From Streptomyces sp. LUP47B (lineage in GTDB: Bacteria > Actinomycetota > Actinomycetes > Streptomycetales > Streptomycetaceae): a DNA stretch of 64,000 bases. Position 1 is the first letter of the stretch. Each line of letters opens with the position of its first letter. This document shows positions 57,748 to 64,000 of the stretch, in pieces. Made by a program: the position numbers and the translations under genes. The stretch is from the NCBI RefSeq assembly GCF_001746295.1, contig NZ_MJAH01000002.1, positions 399,842 to 463,841 of the forward strand. Direction: 5' to 3'. The notes beneath the pieces are model-generated. The model worked only from the letters and a program-made list of their open reading frames with translations, searched no databases and was not told the DNA's origin.

Positions 57748-58446
57748 TCACTCGCGCCCCGAGGCGACCACCGCCAGCACCGCCACCAGCCCCGCCGCGA
57801 TCGCCAGCGGAATCCCGAGGCCGTGATGGAGCACCAGCCAGGCGCCCAGCGTGGCCCCGGCGACCATCGCGATCACGGACGCCGTACGGCGGGGGGAGCG
57901 GGTGCCGGGGCCGCCGCCGGCCCGGGAGTCGGCGGCGAGGCCGGTCAGCGTCATGGTCAGCACGGTCGTCGTCAGGTCAGGGACGCCGAGCTTGCGGACC
58001 GTGGCGTTGCGCAGGCCCATGGCGAAGGCCGTGACGGCGATGAGGGTGTAGGCGGTGGCCGTGGCGCCTGGCGCGGCGAAGGCGGCCACCGCCGAGATCC
58101 CCAGCAGCACCGCCTCGGCGGCGAGCGTGAGCCGGGCCCAGGTGCGCCGGGAACCACCGCCGAGCCGTACGGCGACCCGGCCGCCCGCCGCCGCGCCCAC
58201 GACGAAGGACCCCAGCGAGGTCAGCGTGTGCGGCACCGAGAAGCCGGGTGCCCCGGCCGCGGCGAACCCGAGCACGACCACGTTGCCGGTCATGTTCGCG
58301 GTGAAGACGTGCTCCAGGCCCAGATAGCTGACCGCGTCGATCAGTCCGCTGACCACCGTCAGCCCCAACAGCACGGCCACCAGGCGCAGTCCGCGCGCCT
58401 CGGGATCGCCGGCCGTCCTCTGGTCGGTGCTGCTCTGTTCGCTCAT
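57748..58446 (-). CDS. YoaK/DUF1275 membrane protein
   Basis: A 232-residue polytopic membrane protein from ATG 58446 with GGAGA upstream. DUF1275 signatures: GLIDAVSYLGLEHVFTANMTGNVVVLG in the first helices, then AVTAFAMGLRNATVRKLGVPDLTTTVLTMTLTGLA and C-terminal GLGIPLAIAAGLVAVLAVV. Function unknown. It is divergent from the secreted hydrolase and convergent with the alpha/beta hydrolase. Confidence 0.93.
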   Translation of the reverse strand: MSEQSSTDQRTAGDPEARGLRLVAVLLGLTVVSGLIDAVSYLGLEHVFTANMTGNVVVLGFAAAGAPGFSVPHTLTSLGSFVVGAAAGGRVAVRLGGGSRRTWARLTLAAEAVLLGISAVAAFAAPGATATAYTLIAVTAFAMGLRNATVRKLGVPDLTTTVLTMTLTGLAADSRAGGGPGTRSPRRTASVIAMVAGATLGAWLVLHHGLGIPLAIAAGLVAVLAVVASGRE

Positions 58447-58548
58447 CGAGTCTCCGGGCGGCCGACGGGCAGGGTGCACTCAAGTCCACCACGGATGCGG
58501 GGGACTCTCGGATGTCGGCGCGACCTGTGCGTCCCTAGCGTCGAGCAC

Positions 58549-59799
58549 ATGAGTGATGAGACGCGCACATCCCATGAGACACGGGCGAGTTGGCGCACCC
58601 GGCGGAGGCTCGCCGCGGCGGCGGCCCTGTTGCTCGCCACGCTCGCCGCGGCCCCGGTCGCGGCTGCCACCGGTGAGCAGGCGCACCGGACGGGGCGCGG
58701 GGAGCTGATCTCCGTCACCCCGGTCGCCGACCGGGACGCGGGGGCCGTCCGGGCGTTCCTGGACGGGCGGGACGTGGCCACCGGCTCCGTGCGGTACGGC
58801 GTACGGGCCTACCGGCTGACGTACCGGACCGTCGACCCGCAGGGCGCACCCACCACCGCGACCGGGCTGCTGACGCTGCCCAAGGGCGGTGGCCACCGCC
58901 TCGACCTGGTCTCCGACACCCACGGCACGATGGTCCACCGCGACTACGCGCCCTCGGCGAGCGAGGACTTCGGGCGGGTGCCGTCGTATCTGAACGCGAG
59001 CGCGGGCCGTGCCGTGGCCGCGCCCGACTACCTCGGCCTCGGCAGCGGACCGGGCCGGCATCCGTACATGGACACCGCCTCGTCGCTGACCGCCTCCCTC
59101 GACATGCTGCGCGCCGCCCGGACGGCCGCGGACCGGCTCGCGCGTCCACTCACCGGGGACGTGTACGTGACGGGCTTCTCACAGGGCGGCCAGGTCGCGA
59201 TGGCGCTCGGCGACGCGCTGGACGGGGGCGCCGACCGGCACTTCCGGCTGAAGGCGCTGGCGCCGGTCAGCGGCCCGTACGATGGCGAGGGCCAGGAGAT
59301 GCCCGCGCTGTTCGACGGCCGGGTAAACGACATCAGCGGGGTCCTCTACCTCTCCTACTGGCTGGTCGCGCAGAACCGTCTGCACCCCCTCTACCAGGAC
59401 CCGTCCGAGGTCTTCCGCGCGCCGTACGCGAACCGGGTCGAGGGCCTCTTCGACGGCCGCCACGAGGAGGAGGACGTCGTCAGGGCACTCGCGCCCTCGG
59501 TGAAGCAGCTGCTCACGCCCGCCTTCTACGAGCGTCTGCGGCATCCGTCCGGCGCCGTGCTGGACGCGATGCGCGCCGCCGACCACACCTGCGACTGGAA
59601 GCCGCAGGTGCCGGTGCGGCTGTACGCCGGTGCCGGCGACACCGACGTGCCCATCGGCAACACCCGGACATGCGCCCGCACCCTCGCAGGTCAGGGAGCG
59701 AGGGTGCGGGTGGTCGATCAGGGAGCCGTGGATCACTTCGGCTCCCTCGCCGTGTCGGCACCGCAGGTGGTGCGGTTCTTCGACGGCGTCCGGGGGTGA
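58549..59799 (+). CDS. Secreted alpha/beta hydrolase (lipase-like)
   Basis: A 416-residue exported protein from ATG 58549. A long signal peptide with an Arg-rich front (RTRRRLAAAAALLLATLAAAPVAAA) ends near residue 40. The nucleophile elbow is GFSQGGQVA near residue 207, preceded by SASAGRAVAAPDYLGLGSG-like lid/oxyanion sequence; the acid Asp is likely in GAGDTDVPI and the base His in GAVDHFGSL near the C-terminus. It resembles Streptomyces secretory lipases or esterases. It is convergent with the transglycosylase, 11 bp apart. Confidence 0.88.
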   Translation: MSDETRTSHETRASWRTRRRLAAAAALLLATLAAAPVAAATGEQAHRTGRGELISVTPVADRDAGAVRAFLDGRDVATGSVRYGVRAYRLTYRTVDPQGAPTTATGLLTLPKGGGHRLDLVSDTHGTMVHRDYAPSASEDFGRVPSYLNASAGRAVAAPDYLGLGSGPGRHPYMDTASSLTASLDMLRAARTAADRLARPLTGDVYVTGFSQGGQVAMALGDALDGGADRHFRLKALAPVSGPYDGEGQEMPALFDGRVNDISGVLYLSYWLVAQNRLHPLYQDPSEVFRAPYANRVEGLFDGRHEEEDVVRALAPSVKQLLTPAFYERLRHPSGAVLDAMRAADHTCDWKPQVPVRLYAGAGDTDVPIGNTRTCARTLAGQGARVRVVDQGAVDHFGSLAVSAPQVVRFFDGVRG

Positions 59800-59810
59800 T
59801 GCGCGGTGGC

Positions 59811-60230
59811 TCAGTACCAGCCGTTGGACTGCCAGAAGGACCAGGCGGCGGTCGGGCTGCCGTAGCGGGAGTTCATGTAGTCAAGGCCCCACTTGATCTG
59901 GGTCTTGGCGTTGGTCTTCCAGTCCGAGCCGGCGGCGGCCATCTTCGAGCCGGGCAGGGCCTGGACCAGGCCGTAGGCGCCGGAGGAGGAGTTCATGGCG
60001 TCGACGTCCCAGCCGCTCTCGTGCTCGACGATCTTGCTGAACGCGGCGTACTGCGCGGCGTTCGGGATCATCTTGTGCGCGATGGCCCTGGCCTGGGCGG
60101 ACGAGTTCGTGGTGGCCGCATGCGCCGGTGCCGCGGTCAGGACCAGGCCGGCGGTGGCGGCGGCCATCGCGACGGTGGTGATGGCCTTCTTGGGGGAGGA
60201 GATGCGGCGGGCGATGCGGGAGACGGACAC
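59811..60230 (-). CDS. Secreted SLT-type transglycosylase
   Basis: A 139-residue exported protein from GTG 60230. The signal peptide (KKAITTVAMAAATAGLVLTAAPAHA) ends near residue 39. The lysozyme-like domain has the catalytic Glu in IVEHESGWDVDAMN followed by SSSGAYGLVQALPGSKM and KWGLDYMNSRYGSPTAAWSFW. It probably cleaves peptidoglycan in spore germination or growth. The upstream 285 bases (60231-60515) lack the GGGGTGAATCC element of ydaO-type riboswitches. Confidence 0.93.
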   Translation of the reverse strand: MSVSRIARRISSPKKAITTVAMAAATAGLVLTAAPAHAATTNSSAQARAIAHKMIPNAAQYAAFSKIVEHESGWDVDAMNSSSGAYGLVQALPGSKMAAAGSDWKTNAKTQIKWGLDYMNSRYGSPTAAWSFWQSNGWY

Positions 60231-60515
60231 GGAGAACCTTTTCTTCGGGGACGTGGGTGCCGCTCGCAGACCCGGGGGACATGCGGCGGCGCCGAGGCCC
60301 GTGGGCTTGTCGGCGCCGTGCGACGTCGTCTACAGAAACAGGCTCGGAAGGCGTCCGCAATGACCCCTTTTACTAGTTGTGGTCGAATCGCCGGGAAAGG
60401 GCATCTCTGTGATCCGGCTCTCAAAGCGCAGGTCGGAGGGGGTGCCGCGTGGGCGTTATGTCGGAAATGTTCCTACTGTTCCCGTTAGTAGGTGAGCTGG
60501 GTCATGTGGGGCGCT

Positions 60516-61325
60516 TCACCGCTCCGACGCCTCGAATGTGACCTGGGCCTCGAAGGCGGCGCGGCGGGTGGCCCGGCGGAGCGCCCTGAGGAGGGCTGGA
60601 CCGAGGGTGAGCGTCAGGACGACGGTCACCACGGCCCGGCCGAGGTCCCAGCCGAGGGAGGTGGCCAGGCAGTACGCGACGAACCGGGCCAGGTTGGCGG
60701 GGACGCCGGCGTGCGGGTCGAAGGCGATGTTCGAGGCGAGGGCGCCCATGAAGGGCCAGCCGGCCATGTTCATGGCGGTGCCATAGGCGAAGGCGGCGAG
60801 GAAGCCGTACGCCGCGAGAAGGCGGACCTCGGCACGGCCCCTGGTCCGCTCGGGGCCCGGCAGCAGGCCCGCGCCCATCGTGAACCAGCCCATCGCCAGC
60901 ATCTGGAACGGCATCCACGGGCCCACTCCACCGGTGAGGAGGGCGGACGCGAACATCGTGACGTTGCCGAGCACGAAGCCGAAGCCGGGACCGAGAACCC
61001 GGCCGCTGAGCACCATCAGGAAGAACATCGGCTCGATGCCGGCGGTCCCCGCGCCGATCGGTCTGAGTGCGGCGCCGGTGGCGGCGAGTACCCCGAGCAT
61101 GGCCACGGCCTTGGGGCCGAGCCCCGACTCCGCGATCGCCGCCGCGACCACCGCGACGAGCAGGACGAGGAGTCCCGCGAAGAGCCAGGGGGCGTCCTGG
61201 GTGTGGGTGCCGACCCGGGAGGTGGGCGGGGCGAGGAAGGGCCAGCCGAACGCGACGACGCCCACGGCGCTGACCAGGGCGAGGGTGAGGAGGGAGCGGG
61301 GACCGAGGCGTACGGCTCGGGTCAT
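60516..61325 (-). CDS. ECF transporter S component
   Basis: A 269-residue polytopic membrane protein from ATG 61325, whose start overlaps the ATPase stop (ATGA). Six-helix ECF S-component pattern: VVAAAIAESGLGPKAVAMLGVLAATGAALRPIGAG, FFLMVLSGRVLGPGFGFVLGNVTMFASALLTGGVGPWMPFQMLAMGWFTMGAGLLPG. It binds the vitamin or cofactor precursor for the ECF module; substrate unknown. Last gene in the minus-strand ECF operon. Confidence 0.85.
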   Translation of the reverse strand: MTRAVRLGPRSLLTLALVSAVGVVAFGWPFLAPPTSRVGTHTQDAPWLFAGLLVLLVAVVAAAIAESGLGPKAVAMLGVLAATGAALRPIGAGTAGIEPMFFLMVLSGRVLGPGFGFVLGNVTMFASALLTGGVGPWMPFQMLAMGWFTMGAGLLPGPERTRGRAEVRLLAAYGFLAAFAYGTAMNMAGWPFMGALASNIAFDPHAGVPANLARFVAYCLATSLGWDLGRAVVTVVLTLTLGPALLRALRRATRRAAFEAQVTFEASER

Positions 61326-63067
61326 GGCAGGGCCTTCCTCACCTGGGTCACCGTGAGCCACCGCTGCGGGGCGAGGATCTTGCTGACCTGCGGGGCGAAG
61401 GAGGGGGAGGACGTGATGACGTCCGCCGCCGGTCCGTCGGCGATCACCTCGCCCTCGGCCAGCAGGATCACCCGGTGGGCGAGCTCGGCGGCGAGTTCCA
61501 CGTCGTGGGTGGCCAACATGATCGCGTGGCCGGTGGCGGCGAGTTCCCTCAGCAGATGGACGAGGCGGGCCTTCGCGGCGTAGTCCAGGCCGCGGGTCGG
61601 TTCGTCGAGGAGCAGGAGGGGCGGGCGGGCGGCCAGGACCACGGCGAGGGCGAGGGCGAGCCGCTGCCCTTCGGAGAGATCGCGGGGGTGGGTGTCGTCG
61701 GTCACGCCGGGGAGGAGGTCGTCGACCAGTGCGCGGCAGGTGCCCGGTGTTGTCTGGGCGTCGGTGTCCGCGGCTCGGCATTCTGCGGCGACCGTGTCGG
61801 CGTACAGGAGGTCGCGGGGTTCCTGGGGTACGAGGCCCACGCGTCGTACGAGGCCCTGCGGGGCGGTGCGGTGGGGCTGGGCGCCGCCTACGTGGACGGT
61901 GCCGGTGGAGGGTTCGACGAGGCCTACCAGGGTGTTGAGGAGCGTGGACTTTCCGGCGCCGTTGCGGCCCATGAGGGCGATGGTCTCGCCGGGGCGGATG
62001 GTGAGGTCGATGTGGTTCAGGGCCTGGATGCGGGCGCGGCGGACGGAGAGGGCCTGGACTTCGGCGGTGAGGTGGGTCGTGCCGGGGGTGGGGCGACTGC
62101 GGCGGGGACGCCAACGGCGGAATGCCCGGCCTTCGGCCGGGATGCTGTTCCCACCCGCACCACTCGTACAACTTTCGTCGTCGGGTGCGGGTGGCCCCTG
62201 TGAGGCGGTCTCGCCGTCGGCGGCTGCGGGTGCGTCGTCCACAGGCGTGCGCCCGGACAGCCGCTCCCGCAGTTCCCCCGCCCGCCGCCGCGCGTCCCGC
62301 ACCGTCAGCGGCAACGGAGCCCAGCCCGCCAGCCGGCCCAGGTCCACCACCGGCGGATACACCGGGGATACGGCCATCATCTCGGCCGGGGTGCCGAGGA
62401 GCAGTGCTTCCCCGGGGGCGGGCAGGAGGGCGACCTGGTCGGCGTACTGGATGACGCGTTCCAGGCGGTGTTCGGCCATGAGGACCGTGGTGCCGAGATC
62501 GTGGACCAGCCGTTGGAGGACGGCGAGGACCTCCTCCGCCGCCGCGGGGTCCAGGGCCGACGTCGGTTCGTCCAGGACCAGGACCCGGGGATGCGGGGTG
62601 AGGACCGAGCCGATGGCCACGCGTTGCTGCTGGCCCCCGGAGAGCGTGGCCAGGGGACGGTCGCGCAGGGGAGCCAGGCCCAGCAGGTCCAGGGTCTCCT
62701 CCACCCGACGGCGCATCACCGTCGGCGGTAGGCCCAACGACTCCATGCCGTAGGCGAGTTCGTCCTCCACGGTGTCCGTCACGAAGTGGGACAGCGGATC
62801 CTGGCCCACCGTGCCGACCACATCCGCCAGTTCGCGCGGCTTGTGGGTACGGGTGTCGCGGCCGGCCACCGTGACCCGGCCGCGCAGGGTGCCGCCGGTG
62901 AAGTGCGGGACGAGCCCGCTGACGGCGCCGAGGATCGTGGACTTGCCGACCCCCGACGGGCCCACGAGCAGCACGAGTTCACCTTCCGGCACCTCGAAGT
63001 CGACGCCTCGGACGGTGGGTTCGGACGCACCGTCGTACGTCACGGAGACATCCTCGAAGCGGATCAC
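61322..63067 (-). CDS. Double ECF ABC ATPase (EcfA-EcfA fusion)
   Basis: A 581-residue protein from GTG 63067, whose start overlaps the EcfT stop (GTGA). Two ABC domains are joined by a Pro/Ser/Gly linker (~285-330): first GPSGVGKST, LSGGQQQR and VLVLDEPTSALD; second GRNGAGKST, LSEGQRLAL and LLLLDEPTRGLD. It powers the ECF importer with the flanking T and S subunits. Fused EcfA pairs are known in actinobacteria. Confidence 0.94.
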   Translation of the reverse strand: MIRFEDVSVTYDGASEPTVRGVDFEVPEGELVLLVGPSGVGKSTILGAVSGLVPHFTGGTLRGRVTVAGRDTRTHKPRELADVVGTVGQDPLSHFVTDTVEDELAYGMESLGLPPTVMRRRVEETLDLLGLAPLRDRPLATLSGGQQQRVAIGSVLTPHPRVLVLDEPTSALDPAAAEEVLAVLQRLVHDLGTTVLMAEHRLERVIQYADQVALLPAPGEALLLGTPAEMMAVSPVYPPVVDLGRLAGWAPLPLTVRDARRRAGELRERLSGRTPVDDAPAAADGETASQGPPAPDDESCTSGAGGNSIPAEGRAFRRWRPRRSRPTPGTTHLTAEVQALSVRRARIQALNHIDLTIRPGETIALMGRNGAGKSTLLNTLVGLVEPSTGTVHVGGAQPHRTAPQGLVRRVGLVPQEPRDLLYADTVAAECRAADTDAQTTPGTCRALVDDLLPGVTDDTHPRDLSEGQRLALALAVVLAARPPLLLLDEPTRGLDYAAKARLVHLLRELAATGHAIMLATHDVELAAELAHRVILLAEGEVIADGPAADVITSSPSFAPQVSKILAPQRWLTVTQVRKALP

Positions 63068-64000
63068 GACGACGGCTCCTTGGGCGTGGGGGCGAGGAAG
63101 GCCGGCAGCAGGCCGAGCAGGACGGCCGCGGCCGGCAGGAGGGGCAGGGTGGGGGCGACGAGCGGCACCACGCCCGGGTGCAGGGCCGCCGGATCGGTCG
63201 CGCCCGCGAGGAACATCGACGCCGCCACGGCCGCGCCGGAACCGGCGACCAGGAAGGACCGGACGTCCCAGCGGTCCGGGCGGTAACGGGTACGCGGCGT
63301 GCGGCGGCCCCCGAGACGCAGACCCGCGAGGGCGGCGGTCAGGCCGGCGAGCAGGACGGGGATGCCGTATGTGCCGCCCTCGGCGGTGAGGAGTCCGTAC
63401 GTTCCCGCGCAGACACCGAGCAGGCCGCCCAGGGTGAGCGCGGTGGTCGTACGGCGGACTCCGGGCGGGACCTCGGCCGTACGGCCGTAGCCGCGGGCGT
63501 CCATCGCCGCGGCGAGGGCGACCGAGCGCTCCAACGCGCTCTCCAGCACCGGGAGTCCGACCTGGAGGAGACCGCGGATGCCGGTGTCCGGGCGGCCCCG
63601 GAGGCGGCGGGCGGCGCGGAGGCGGTGGACGTCGGCGATGAGATGGGGGGCGAAGGTCAGGGCCACCACCACGGCGACGCCGAGTTCGTAGAGGGCGCCG
63701 GGGAGGGACTTGAGGAGGCGGTGCGGGTTGGCGAGGGCGTTCGCCGCGCCCACGCAGATGAGGAGGGTGGCCAGTTTCAGGCCGTCGTAGAGGGCGAAGA
63801 CGAGGGACTCCGCGGTGACCCTGCCGCCCAGCCGGATGCCCTGCGCCCAGTGGGGGAGCGGGAGTTCGGGGAGGGTGACGAGCACATGCGTGCCGGGAAT
63901 GGGGGAGCCCAGGGTGATCGCGAAGAGGAGACGGACCAGGATGACGGCGAGGGCGAGTTGGACGAACGCGGCGTAGGAGCGGGACCAGGGCGTGGGGCGG
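63064..64000 (-). CDS. EcfT/CbiQ-type transmembrane subunit (partial, continues beyond window)
   Basis: The frame is open from 63064 to the window's right edge, so the start lies outside. Membrane helices precede the coupling motifs of EcfT: DVHRLRAARRLRGRPDTG and RSVALAAAMDARGYGRTAE (the A-R-G coupling helices). It is first of three coupled genes (T, A-A, S), with a 4-bp overlap to the ATPase. The GTG at 63885 looks like an internal Val, since the coding pattern and helices continue upstream. Confidence 0.9.
   Translation of the reverse strand, partial: RPTPWSRSYAAFVQLALAVILVRLLFAITLGSPIPGTHVLVTLPELPLPHWAQGIRLGGRVTAESLVFALYDGLKLATLLICVGAANALANPHRLLKSLPGALYELGVAVVVALTFAPHLIADVHRLRAARRLRGRPDTGIRGLLQVGLPVLESALERSVALAAAMDARGYGRTAEVPPGVRRTTTALTLGGLLGVCAGTYGLLTAEGGTYGIPVLLAGLTAALAGLRLGGRRTPRTRYRPDRWDVRSFLVAGSGAAVAASMFLAGATDPAALHPGVVPLVAPTLPLLPAAAVLLGLLPAFLAPTPKEPSS

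Noticed and set aside
60231..60515. ydaO-type (c-di-AMP) riboswitch before the transglycosylase
   Set aside because: Common before Streptomyces cell-wall hydrolases, but the GGGGTGAATCC and GACAGCTCACCTCGCAGGC-like elements are absent.

Overview
The window is 64 kb of very GC-rich DNA. Genes are dense, many starts are GTG or TTG, and 4-bp stop/start overlaps are common. Twin-arginine secretion, streptogrisin-type protease, Scr1/DUF397, P450 and FxLD-free small-peptide loci all point to a Streptomyces chromosome (genus inferred; no 16S rRNA present). Most of it looks like core or near-core chromosome. There are three kinds of exceptions: tandem-repeat-filled convergent gaps, a cryptic small-peptide operon, and a decayed polymorphic-toxin island.

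Region by region. (1) 0.1-7.6 kb is a Ter-type stress locus: a DUF475/TerC-like membrane protein, two TerD-family proteins, then a three-gene plus-strand operon (CitE/HpcH-like TIM-barrel lyase, a large double phosphoribosyltransferase with a pelota-like C-terminus, and a HAD phosphatase). This matches the module predicted to make a nucleoside-like metabolite. (2) 7.6-11.8 kb has DedA, an FmdB zinc ribbon, a Tat-exported PhoD phosphatase and a secreted streptogrisin-like protease. (3) 11.8-15.7 kb is a minus-strand, translationally coupled operon of a 62-aa peptide, an orphan protein, two paralogous unknown proteins and a beta-lactamase-fold serine hydrolase. (4) 15.8-35.4 kb has a coiled-coil membrane protein, a DUF4097 lipoprotein, tRNA-Val, transporters, small-molecule enzymes, DedA, DoxX, a large FAD protein, a cytosolic PhoD-like phosphatase and a secreted HNH nuclease. 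(5) 35.4-37.1 kb has a yybP-ykoY manganese riboswitch in front of a TMEM165/GDT1 transporter, then a HAD hydrolase. (6) 37.8-47.4 kb has a peptidoglycan-binding membrane protein, an MFS exporter with a winged-helix tail, two related helical proteins, an FHA protein, an O-methyltransferase, an MHS transporter and a GT87-PAP2 fusion. (7) 47.4-50.1 kb has a CYP125-like P450 and a FadA5-like thiolase, divergent around KstR-like boxes. (8) 50.0-54.5 kb has a WhiJ/Scr1-type regulator trio and an island holding an Rhs remnant with a nonsense codon, a possible immunity gene and a DinB fragment. (9) 54.5-64 kb has a STAND regulator, hydrolases, a DUF1275 membrane protein, a transglycosylase and an ECF transporter operon that runs off the window.

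The most striking structural pattern is in convergent gene pairs. Nearly all are packed within about 80 bp or overlap. The only three large convergent gaps (about 470, 670 and 680 bp) all consist of tandem repeats, and at three gene ends the repeated unit is the 3-prime end of the adjacent coding sequence, stop codon included. The candidate undescribed functional system is the small-peptide operon at 11.8-15.7 kb. The Ter module has been predicted in the literature, but its product remains uncharacterised as far as I know.
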